A stretch of DNA of 64,000 nt from assembly GCA_016213845.1 (NCBI GenBank), contig JACQZN010000017.1, positions 1 to 64,000 on the forward strand. Reading direction: 5' to 3'. This document shows positions 43,278-50,742 of the stretch, in pieces. The number at the start of each line of letters is the position of its first letter. Position 1 is the first letter of the stretch. The stretch is from Candidatus Wallbacteria bacterium. Its GTDB lineage: Bacteria; Muiribacteriota; UBA6191; JACPRK01. Both the position numbers and the translations under genes were made by a program. The notes under the pieces were generated by a model. The model saw nothing but the letters and a program-made list of their open reading frames with translations. It was not told where the DNA came from and did not search any database.

Positions 43278-44183
43278 TCACGGCCCAGCCACGGGGCCCC
43301 ACCACTCGGCGGGCGCATTCCCGGCGAACATGCCCCCCAGGATGAGCAACAGACAGAACCACTGCAGGCGGGTGATCCTCTCGCGAAGCACGATCGACGC
43401 GAACACCAGGGTCACCAGGGGGTAGGCGCCCGAGATGGCGGTCACCATCGACACCGGCCCTTTCGCCGTGCCGACGATGACGCCCAGGTCGCCGCCCGCC
43501 ATCATCGCCATCGGCAGCGCCGAACGTCGCCACTCGCCCGGGACGCGCGGTCCGCCGCGGCCGAACGCCAGGCCGTACACACCGAGCGTCAGAAAGGCGC
43601 CGAAGATGTTGTAGAGCGCCATCAGAGAGTCGGGAGTCTGGTAGGTCTTGAAACAGTACTTCACGATCGTCTGCCAGGAACCCCAGAAGGCCAGCGCCGT
43701 GAAGGCCAGCGGAATCCAGCGATTGCTGGTCACCTTCGCCTCCGGGTCCGGCGGGGCCCAAGAGAGGCCGACGCAGCCGAGAATCACGGCGGCGACACCC
43801 GCATACTGCGCCGCGAAGAGCGTCTCGCCCAGGAACACGTACGCCAGGATCACCGTTGGCGCCGCGTAGGCCGCCGAGAGCGTTCCGACGATCGTAATCG
43901 GCCCGGAGACGATCGACTCGTAGTAGCAGATCCACCCCAGCCCCTCCAGCACATACGCCAGGGTCCCGACCGCCAGCGGCGCGAGCTCTCCCCCGGTCAC
44001 CGGGGCCGGGAAGCCATCGCGGGCCCAGTAGCCGCCCAGCACGGCCGCCTTCGCCACGAAGAAGTAGAGGCAGTAGCGCGCCGAGGGGACCTCGGAGATG
44101 TAGAGCTTGACGAGCCCCTGCGCGACGCCGTAGAGCCCGAGCGCCGCGATCGTGGGCGTCAGCCAGATGAGCTGCTCGGTCAT
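43278..44183 (-). CDS. EamA/DMT-family transporter
   Basis: 301 residues, ten predicted transmembrane segments, two EamA halves. GLGWICYYESIVSGPITIVG and the second-half repeat VGTAKGPVSMVTAISGAYPL are family-typical. It is an inner-membrane transporter of unknown small-molecule substrate. It is not closely similar to the other DMT protein at 38097, so it is not a recent duplicate. It lies 43 bp after the exported protein at 44227 and 90 bp before the histidine kinase. Confidence 0.85.
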   Translation of the reverse strand: MTEQLIWLTPTIAALGLYGVAQGLVKLYISEVPSARYCLYFFVAKAAVLGGYWARDGFPAPVTGGELAPLAVGTLAYVLEGLGWICYYESIVSGPITIVGTLSAAYAAPTVILAYVFLGETLFAAQYAGVAAVILGCVGLSWAPPDPEAKVTSNRWIPLAFTALAFWGSWQTIVKYCFKTYQTPDSLMALYNIFGAFLTLGVYGLAFGRGGPRVPGEWRRSALPMAMMAGGDLGVIVGTAKGPVSMVTAISGAYPLVTLVFASIVLRERITRLQWFCLLLILGGMFAGNAPAEWWGPVAGP

Positions 44184-44226
44184 GACGATGGCCGGGCGTT
44201 CGAAGTGCCGGGGCCTGCAGGCTCCG

Positions 44227-44787
44227 TCAGCGATTGCCGCCGGTGGAATCGTGGCGCATCAGCAGCTGCGCGTTGGCCGCGGCGGCCGCCTTCAGGTGCC
44301 GCTCGAGCTCGTTCTGCGGGTCGCTCAGAGCTTCCGCGACCGCCTGGAAGCAATCGGCCGCCTCGTCGAATCCCGTGACGGTCTTGACCCGGTCCCAGGC
44401 CACCATCCAGTGCGCCCAGACCAGCTGACCCCTGCGGCTGGCGATCGGGTAGTCCTTGATGAATCTCTTCCAGAGCGCGTACTCGCGCGCAAAACAGAGG
44501 ACATCCTCCTCGTCGAACTCGGCATACACGGACTCCGCGCGCTCCGCGTAGTACCTTCCGCCCTCGACGGTTGCGACCGCCTCACGAAGCGATTTCGTGA
44601 GCTGCGCCAGCTCGTGGGCCGAACCGGTGTCCAGCCCCTGCACCAGCAGACGCAGAGTCCGCGGCAAGCTCGAAACTGCCGTCAGCTCCCCCCGAACGAA
44701 CACATGCGCCGGCCCCGCAAGCGCGCCCCCGCAAATCAGCAGCCCGAGAACGGCGGCGAAACCCAGTCGTACGATGCCCCTGCGCAT
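44227..44787 (-). CDS. Exported protein of unknown function
   Basis: From the ATG at 44787 this is 186 residues with a signal peptide (MRRGIVRLGFAAVLGLLICG, cleavage near ALA-GP). The mature part is mostly alpha-helical (SLREAVATVEGGRYYAERAE, ELERHLKAAAAANAQLL) with two cysteines. A strong promoter at 44830-44858 sets the start and shows that the longer upstream frame is not used. It heads the minus-strand run of seven genes. No family recognised. Confidence 0.72.
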   Translation of the reverse strand: MRRGIVRLGFAAVLGLLICGGALAGPAHVFVRGELTAVSSLPRTLRLLVQGLDTGSAHELAQLTKSLREAVATVEGGRYYAERAESVYAEFDEEDVLCFAREYALWKRFIKDYPIASRRGQLVWAHWMVAWDRVKTVTGFDEAADCFQAVAEALSDPQNELERHLKAAAAANAQLLMRHDSTGGNR

Positions 44788-44829
44788 GATGCCCCGATCC
44801 TTTCGCCCCCGCTTTCGCGGAAGCGCGGG

Positions 44830-44858
44830 AGGATAGCACGCGGAGATCCGTGGGTCAA
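44830..44858 (-). promoter_or_regulatory. Promoter of the minus-strand gene run starting at 44787
   Basis: On the minus strand, TTGACC (44853-44858), a 17-bp spacer ending in TGC, and TATCCT (44830-44835). The start site would be near 44823, giving a leader of about 36 nt. Confidence 0.65.
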
Positions 44859-44890
44859 GGAGGAGTCGACTCCCGTCGAAGGACACCCTC

Positions 44891-44919
44891 TTGCCCCGCG
44901 CCACCCGAAATGCTAGCCT
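44891..44919 (+). promoter_or_regulatory. Promoter of lipA, probably leaderless
   Basis: TTGCCC (44891-44896), a 17-bp spacer ending in ATGC, and TAGCCT (44914-44919), 9 bp before the ATG at 44929. No ribosome binding site fits between them, which agrees with a leaderless mRNA. Confidence 0.55.
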
Positions 44920-44928
44920 CGGCGGCTC

Positions 44929-45819
44929 ATGAGGCAAGCCCAGAGAAAGCCGGAGTGGTTCCGCGTGCCGCCGCCGTGGGGGCGGGAGTTTGCGCGGGTC
45001 GATCGGCTGATGAAGAAGGAGGCGCTCAATACCGTCTGCCGGAGCGCCCTCTGCCCGAACATCGGCGAGTGCTTCAACCGGGGCACGGCCACGTTTCTGT
45101 TGCTGGGCGACCGATGCACTCGCAACTGCCCGTACTGCAACATCGACTTCGGCAAGCCGGCGGCCCCGCCCGACCCGGAAGAGCCCAGGCGCGTCGCCGA
45201 AGCCGTTCGCGAGCTGGGGCTGACCCACGCGGTGCTGACCGGTGTCGCCCGCGACGACCTGCCCGACGGCGGCGCCGCTCACTTCGCGGCCGCCGTGCGC
45301 GCGGTTCATGAGCTTTCGCCCCAGACATCGGTGGAAGTGCTGATCCCCGACTTCCGCGGCTCACAGTCGGCCCTGGCGACCGTGCTCGCCGCCGCGCCCT
45401 CGGTCTTGAACCACAACGTCGAGACGGTCGAGCGCCTCTACCGCACGATTCGCCCCTCGGGCGACTACCGGCGAAGCATGGAGCTGCTGGCCCGCGTGCC
45501 GGAGCTTGCGCCCGGGATGGTGTCGAAGTCCGGACTGATGGTGGGCCTGGGCGAAAGCGTCGAGGAGATCCGCTCGACGCTGGCAGACCTGCGCGGCTCC
45601 GAGTGCGCGGTCGTGACGATTGGCCAGTACCTCCGGCCGCCAGGAGGGCCGGTGCCGGTGGAGCGCTACTACACGCCGGCGGAGTTCCTCGACCTGAAGC
45701 GCGAGGCGCTGGCCATGGGGTTCGAGCACGTCGAGTCGGGTCCGCTGGTCCGGAGCTCTTACCACGCGGAGAGCCACATCGGGCTCGAGCAGGTCCGTTC
45801 AGTCCAGTCGCAGGCCTGA
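44929..45819 (+). CDS. lipA: Lipoyl synthase
   Basis: This radical SAM enzyme inserts two sulfurs into octanoyl groups on E2 and H proteins to make lipoyl cofactor. The 296-residue length is normal. The auxiliary cluster cysteines are Cys37, Cys42 and Cys48 (VCRSALCPNIGEC), and the radical SAM cluster motif CTRNCPYC uses Cys63, Cys67 and Cys70. The C-terminal GPLVRSSYHAE supplies the conserved Ser ligand of the auxiliary cluster. No lipB or pyruvate dehydrogenase gene is adjacent. It is the first gene of a small plus-strand group with an exported peptidase-like gene 41 bp downstream. Confidence 0.97.
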   Translation: MRQAQRKPEWFRVPPPWGREFARVDRLMKKEALNTVCRSALCPNIGECFNRGTATFLLLGDRCTRNCPYCNIDFGKPAAPPDPEEPRRVAEAVRELGLTHAVLTGVARDDLPDGGAAHFAAAVRAVHELSPQTSVEVLIPDFRGSQSALATVLAAAPSVLNHNVETVERLYRTIRPSGDYRRSMELLARVPELAPGMVSKSGLMVGLGESVEEIRSTLADLRGSECAVVTIGQYLRPPGGPVPVERYYTPAEFLDLKREALAMGFEHVESGPLVRSSYHAESHIGLEQVRSVQSQA

Positions 45820-45860
45820 GAGAATCACGCCGGGCGTCGGACCGTCCGATAGTCCGATCG

Positions 45861-46679
45861 ATGGCACCGTTCGGGCTTTCGCGTGGCCGCCCGCGCCTTC
45901 TGCTCGCGGCGATGGCCGCCACGGCGGCGCTGGCGCTCCTGGGCGCCTCGCAGGGCGGCGGTTTGCTCTACCCGGACGAGTACGCCGAGATCGTGGAGAT
46001 GTGGCGCGCCTCGGGGGGCGAGAACACGACCATCGCTCGCGAGCTGGCGGCGTCGGGCTGGAGCACCGTGGTGGTGCCGTTTTCCGCCTTCGGGTCACTG
46101 GCGGGCGCGGAGATGTCGGAAGACCCGCTTTCGGTGGCGCGCCGGGAGCTCTCCAAGGGCCGGTACGGCGCCACGCTGCCGTACTTCCGCGGCGGGATCG
46201 GCTGCCTGGTGGTCGTCAACGACCTGCGGCTGGCCGAGCTGGAGCCGACGAAGCAGGGTCTGGCGCGGGAACGCGAGGAGGCCGGCTATCTCGACCACGT
46301 CCGCAAGGTGACGCTGGCGGCCGTCGTCGCCCATGAATCCACGCACGCGCTGCAGTTTCTCCGAGGCGATATCTACCCGGGACCGGGGGCGCTCCCCTTC
46401 CCCGGGCACGACCAGGAGGACGAGCTCCTGGCGTACCTGAACATCAACGCCATCTACGAGAGCCAGCTCGGTATGACGTTGCCGGAAAGCCGCTACCGCG
46501 CCATCATCCGCCAGGACTACTCCAGCCTGCCGGAGGAGGCCGAAAGCTTCCCGGAGCGCTCGCGCGCGTTCATCGGCCAGCGGGCCCAGGTCGATAAGAA
46601 GAGCGGAACCCTCCCACCGGCCAGCTACCCGGAGGCGCTGGCCCGCATCCAGAGCTATCAGCAGGAGAGTCTTCGATGA
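45861..46679 (+). CDS. Exported HExxH putative zinc peptidase
   Basis: From the ATG at 45861 this is 272 residues with a signal peptide (PRLLLAAMAATAALALLG). The helix VVAHESTHALQFLRGD contains HExxH (His158-His162). Glu187 or Glu188 in DQEDELLAYLN, 25-30 residues later, is a fair third ligand, as in gluzincins. It is a probable periplasmic or secreted metalloprotein. The frame is open upstream to 45603 inside lipA, but the signal peptide sets the start. Its last bases overlap the next gene's start as ATGA. Peptidase activity is inference from the motif. Confidence 0.7.
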   Translation: MAPFGLSRGRPRLLLAAMAATAALALLGASQGGGLLYPDEYAEIVEMWRASGGENTTIARELAASGWSTVVVPFSAFGSLAGAEMSEDPLSVARRELSKGRYGATLPYFRGGIGCLVVVNDLRLAELEPTKQGLAREREEAGYLDHVRKVTLAAVVAHESTHALQFLRGDIYPGPGALPFPGHDQEDELLAYLNINAIYESQLGMTLPESRYRAIIRQDYSSLPEEAESFPERSRAFIGQRAQVDKKSGTLPPASYPEALARIQSYQQESLR

Positions 46680-47011
46680 AGAGCGGGACGAAGGTCGTGG
46701 CGATCGCAGTGGCCAGTGTCGGACTGGGCGTGCTGGGCTATGCCCTCTTGAGCAAAGGGATGGCGCCGCCGGCGCTGGACATGAAACCGATCCCGCTCTC
46801 GATGGACCTGGGGCCCGTGGCGATCCTTCCCGAGCCGGCCTCGTCCCCCTACGAGGCGCTGATGGAGAAGGCGGTCCGCACCGCTCCCGGTCGCGATGAC
46901 GCAGCGCGTCAGGCACTGCTCCAGAAGCTCCGCGATTTGAGAGCCCGCTGGCAGACCGAGTCTGCCGTCGCCGCCGCACCCGCGTCCCCGAACGCCCCCG
47001 GCCGGCTCTAG
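46676..47011 (+). CDS. Small membrane-anchored protein
   Basis: 111 residues with one N-terminal hydrophobic helix (VVAIAVASVGLGVLGYALL) and a short Pro-containing region, then a helical stretch (DDAARQALLQKLRDLRARW). The ATG overlaps the stop of the HExxH protein gene as ATGA, so the two are translationally coupled and likely work together. It could be a membrane partner or inhibitor of that protein. No family is recognised. Confidence 0.65.
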   Translation: MKSGTKVVAIAVASVGLGVLGYALLSKGMAPPALDMKPIPLSMDLGPVAILPEPASSPYEALMEKAVRTAPGRDDAARQALLQKLRDLRARWQTESAVAAAPASPNAPGRL

Positions 47012-47026
47012 GCGCGGCCCGGGCCG

Positions 47027-49279
47027 CTAGATCTCGTACACCATCTCGAAGCCGCCGCGGTTCTTGATCTCGTTGGTGCGCATCCGGTACTCCAGCTGCA
47101 CGACGCGGTTGATCGCCCCGTACTTGTTCTTGCGGACGATCACCTCCAGCGACACGATGTCCTCTTCCACCAGGAGCTCCATCCGGCTCGATTGCGCCTT
47201 CTGGATCTCGGGATTGTAGAGGACCAAGATCGTGTTGGCCTCCTGCTCCAGCACCCGGCTGTCCATCATGTGCTGGATGCCCGGCCGCTCCGACTGCTGA
47301 TCGGGCCCGGCCCGCATCGCCTGCGCCAGCGCCACCACCGGCGTGCGGAACTCCTGACCCACGATTCGCAGCTGCCGGAGGATGTACTGGATCTCTTGCT
47401 CGCGCGTGGCCATCGTCGCAGGCGTTCCCACGATCTGGATGTAGTCGAGCACCACGGCCCCGATCCGACCGTGCTTGTAGAAGACGCTCTGGCAGAAGGC
47501 CAGGAGGTCCTCCCCCGTCATCCTGGGCTTGCAGACCATGTAGAGGTAGGGCCCGAATCCCCTCAATCGCGCCAGCGCCTCTTCCAGGTGCGGGTCGGTG
47601 CGAAGGCCCGAGCGCAGATACTCCAGGACATCGTAGAAGGAGTGGCGGCCCGTCATACGCGAGAGCAACTTCGCGGTGAGGAACTCCTCGTTGAGCTCGA
47701 AGGAGAAGAAGATGTACGGGTCCTCTCGGCGGAACACCTTGTTCAGATTGAGGAAGTTGTAGAGCAGGTTGACGGCGAAGGTCGTCTTGCCGTGCGAAGG
47801 GCGCGCGGCCACCACGACCACCTCGCCCGGGAGGATGCGGATGTAGCGGTCGATGTCCGGGTAGCCCGTCTTGATGCCCTCGGGCAGGTCGTGGATGCTG
47901 CGGAAGAAGCGCTCCGCCTCGAAGGGTTCGAGCTGGTCGAGGAACGCGCGGCCCGCGATCTCGGCGTTCTTGCGGAAGAGCAGCTCCTTGAGCTCGGCGA
48001 AGCGTCCTTCGACGGCCATCGACTCGCCGGTGGCGAAGAGGTCCCGGTAGGAGGCCTCCAGCGTCGTGCGCGTCTGGCGGTCCTGGCGCACGCGGAACTC
48101 CTCCAGCACGACCCGGCCCGAGATGCCGGTCGCATCGGAGAGCGCCAGCACAAGCTGGTCCTTCTCGAGCGGGCTCTCGATCGTCTTCCACTCCCGGAAA
48201 ACCTCGCCCAGCGCCGATTCGCGGCCGGCCTCCGACGACATGTCGTGAAGTCCGAGCCGTCGCTGGCAGCTCCAGCGCACGCCGTGCACCGCCTTCGAGA
48301 CCAGCTCCGCGCCCGGCCGCTTCGCCGCGGCCGCTTCGAGCCCCTCGCCCTTCTCGAAGGCCAGCACGTAAGGAACGGCCGCTCCCGATGCCCGGATCGC
48401 CTCGATCCGCTCGCCGATCCGGGGGGAATCCGGCGGCAGAAAGACCATGCCGACCCGCCACTCCAGCACGGCCGCCAGCTGCGCCGAGTGGCTCGTACCC
48501 GGCAGCAGACCGCAGGCCTCGACCAGCCCCGCGCGCAGGACGGCCAGGCAGTCCCAGACGCTGTCGGCCAGCAACAGGTTGCGACAGCCAACCACCTCGT
48601 TGAACCAGAAGGGGATGAGCGGGGTCGCCAGTGGCGCGGGCGCCGCCAGGAACTCCGTGACACCCGAATCATCGCGCGCGAACCAGACCATGGCGGCGAC
48701 CTCGCCCTCGAAGACGCGGTAGGCCGCAACCGGTGCCCCTGCCGGCATCCCCGAGCGGGCCAGCCAGGCGGTTTCCTCGGGGCCGAACCCCCTCTTCTTG
48801 AGCCGGCTGGCCGCTTGCCGGGCGCCCGGGAAAAGCCCAATCCTCGGGTCGGAACCGCCGCTCGGGCCCAGGAGCTTCACGAGCGCGGCCGGCTGCTCGG
48901 CGGCCTGCTCTCGACAGAGCTCCCAGAGCGCCTCGAGCAGGTCCGCGCGCCGGTCGGCTAGCTCGTAGGCCTCGAACCGATCGTGCGGCACTTCGGGAGG
49001 CATCACGCCGGCCCGCTGCGCCAGCCAGGCCAACGCCCCGGGCGGCTCCATCCCTTCGACCCTGCGAGCAGCCCCCCACCAGCTGATGCGGCCGCAGGCG
49101 GCCGTGCAGTAGCCGTGCGCGCGGTTAGGCTCCAGCCGCAACGCGCCCGGGCCCTTGCAGACGGGACAGTCGGCCAGCACCAGGTTGCCGGCCTGGGTCC
49201 AGCCCGGAAGGCGGCCGAACACCCGCTCGTGATCGAGCCGGTGGTAGATGTCGCGTCGCAGCAGGTGGACGATGCTCAT
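47027..49279 (-). CDS. Twinkle/T7-gp4-like primase-helicase fusion with degenerate TOPRIM
   Basis: A 750-residue protein with a primase-type N-terminus and a DnaB-type C-terminus. A zinc-finger region (about 35-65) has CPVCKGPGALRLE then CTAAC. The central part has a TOPRIM-like strand-turn, NLLLADSVWDCLAVLRAGL, where Asp stands in the usual place of the catalytic Glu, and the DxD motif is reduced to LPPDSP. The C-terminal RecA-like domain has Walker A ARPSHGKTTFAVNLL, Walker B AVVLDYIQIV, and DnaB-like sensor and Arg regions (ATREQEIQYILRQL, QHMMDSRVLEQEANTI). It should unwind DNA; primer synthesis is doubtful. No phage genes flank it. Confidence 0.85.
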   Translation of the reverse strand: MSIVHLLRRDIYHRLDHERVFGRLPGWTQAGNLVLADCPVCKGPGALRLEPNRAHGYCTAACGRISWWGAARRVEGMEPPGALAWLAQRAGVMPPEVPHDRFEAYELADRRADLLEALWELCREQAAEQPAALVKLLGPSGGSDPRIGLFPGARQAASRLKKRGFGPEETAWLARSGMPAGAPVAAYRVFEGEVAAMVWFARDDSGVTEFLAAPAPLATPLIPFWFNEVVGCRNLLLADSVWDCLAVLRAGLVEACGLLPGTSHSAQLAAVLEWRVGMVFLPPDSPRIGERIEAIRASGAAVPYVLAFEKGEGLEAAAAKRPGAELVSKAVHGVRWSCQRRLGLHDMSSEAGRESALGEVFREWKTIESPLEKDQLVLALSDATGISGRVVLEEFRVRQDRQTRTTLEASYRDLFATGESMAVEGRFAELKELLFRKNAEIAGRAFLDQLEPFEAERFFRSIHDLPEGIKTGYPDIDRYIRILPGEVVVVAARPSHGKTTFAVNLLYNFLNLNKVFRREDPYIFFSFELNEEFLTAKLLSRMTGRHSFYDVLEYLRSGLRTDPHLEEALARLRGFGPYLYMVCKPRMTGEDLLAFCQSVFYKHGRIGAVVLDYIQIVGTPATMATREQEIQYILRQLRIVGQEFRTPVVALAQAMRAGPDQQSERPGIQHMMDSRVLEQEANTILVLYNPEIQKAQSSRMELLVEEDIVSLEVIVRKNKYGAINRVVQLEYRMRTNEIKNRGGFEMVYEI

Positions 49280-49325
49280 GCGGGAGGGCGCCGCCAGTCT
49301 AGCGCCCCCGCGAGGGCGCCGTCCA

Positions 49326-50672
49326 TCACGGCCCCTTCAGCGCATCGACCTCGACGCCGGCCGCCTTGGCAATCTCCGAAAGCCCGTCCTTGTACTCCTT
49401 GACGCGCGAGGCAGCTTCCTTTCCGAGCGACTGCATCTGCTGGAGGATTTGAGGGTTGGGCATCCCGCCGCCCCCTTCCAGCGCCGCCACGGCCTGGTCC
49501 TGCAGGCTGGCCGCTTCCAGAAGCTTCTGGTGCAGCTCGCCCAGCGGGCCCGCAGGCGGCGGCGTCGACTCGACCGCATCCCGAAACTTCTTCAGCGCCG
49601 GGGCAAGCTCGCCCCGCACAACCTGCGCAGCGCCGGCCGGGTTGAGGATCATGCCGGGAAGCTTCTGGCGAATCTTGTCGATCTCGCCGATCTGCGCCAG
49701 CATCTTCGGCACCGCGCCGACCAGGTAGAGCTTGGCGGCCTCGACATCGCCCGCCCCCGCGGTCTCGGGCGGCGTCCCTCCGGGCGGGGGACCGCCCGCG
49801 TCGGCGGCCGCGCTCGCCGGGGTGGTCCCATCCAGCGACGGCGGCGGCAACAGCGGCGGCATCTCCGGCATACCCATGTTTCCCGCGTCGCCCTCGCCCA
49901 GCAGCTCGGCCTCGGCGCGACGCTCTTCCTCTTCCTTGCGGCGCTTCTCCTCCTCGAGTCGCCGCAGTCGGTCCTCTTCCAGCTTGCGCTGCTTCTCCAG
50001 CTCCGCCAGCGCCTTCTTCTCCGCGGCCACCCGGTGCGGCGCGGTCAGGATCGCTTCCCGCCAGGCCATCATCGTCACGAGCGCCAGGTCGTGCTTGCGA
50101 CGCCAGGCCACCTTGCGCTCGTCGATCTTGCCCAGAGGTCCGCCGCCCGCCAGACCGAACTCGTCGACGCGCGTGAGGGTGCCGCGAAGCCAGTTGCCGT
50201 CCGGCGAAAGTTCCAGCGTGCCCGACTCCTTGAGCGAGCGGAGCCGCCCCTCTATCAGGCAGGGGTTCTCGCCGGCCAGCGTGACCGTCGTCGTGGTCGT
50301 CACCATCCGGTAGGTCTTGTCCGGCTCCCAGGAGCCGGGCCGGGAGACGGCGAGCGTCCCGATCCCGCGCTCCCTCAACCGGAGCGGCTTCCCCTCCTCC
50401 TGCCACTCCCCGGTGAGCGGCGGTGACGTCACGAGGTCCGCCCCTCGGAGTAGCGCCAGCCGGGCCCGAAATGCCTGCTCGCGAACGCGCTGCTGCACGT
50501 CCTCCCCGGCCTTCGCCCGGCGCAAGAGCCTCCGGAGCTGGCCGCGCGTCGCCTTGCCGTCGAGCGGCTCCCCCGCCGCCGTGCGCGCCTCGACTGCGCC
50601 CGCGGCGATCGCCAGCGCGCCCGCGGCCAGCATCAGCCAGCTGCGCCGCGACTTCGTCATGAGTGAATCCAT
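49326..50672 (-). CDS. Exported coiled-coil protein of unknown function
   Basis: 448 residues from the ATG at 50672 (or 444 from 50660). A signal peptide (RRSWLMLAAGALAIAAGAVE) is followed by a helical and beta region (about 40-220) and a highly charged coiled coil (about 225-275, LEKQRKLEEDRLRRLEEEKR). After a Pro/Gly-rich linker comes a helical C-terminal domain (KIRQKLPGMILNPAGAAQVV). No family is recognised. It precedes the primase-helicase by 46 bp on the same strand, and the HExxH gene at 50743 ends 70 bp upstream, so the three may form an operon of mixed content. The coiled coil suggests a structural or bridging role in the periplasm. Confidence 0.72.
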   Translation of the reverse strand: MDSLMTKSRRSWLMLAAGALAIAAGAVEARTAAGEPLDGKATRGQLRRLLRRAKAGEDVQQRVREQAFRARLALLRGADLVTSPPLTGEWQEEGKPLRLRERGIGTLAVSRPGSWEPDKTYRMVTTTTTVTLAGENPCLIEGRLRSLKESGTLELSPDGNWLRGTLTRVDEFGLAGGGPLGKIDERKVAWRRKHDLALVTMMAWREAILTAPHRVAAEKKALAELEKQRKLEEDRLRRLEEEKRRKEEEERRAEAELLGEGDAGNMGMPEMPPLLPPPSLDGTTPASAAADAGGPPPGGTPPETAGAGDVEAAKLYLVGAVPKMLAQIGEIDKIRQKLPGMILNPAGAAQVVRGELAPALKKFRDAVESTPPPAGPLGELHQKLLEAASLQDQAVAALEGGGGMPNPQILQQMQSLGKEAASRVKEYKDGLSEIAKAAGVEVDALKGP

Positions 50673-50742
50673 ACCACCCGATCTCTTAATCTGCGTTGCC
50701 GCCCAGGGCAAGAGAAAGCCCGCGCCCCCCGGACCGGACCGC

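Noticed and set aside
42216-44378. 720-codon plus-strand frame opposite a histidine kinase and transporter
   Set aside because: It has no recognised domain and crosses two well-supported minus-strand genes.
47027-49279. Prophage replication gene
   Set aside because: No integrase, capsid, terminase or att site is seen in the flanking 10 kb on either side.
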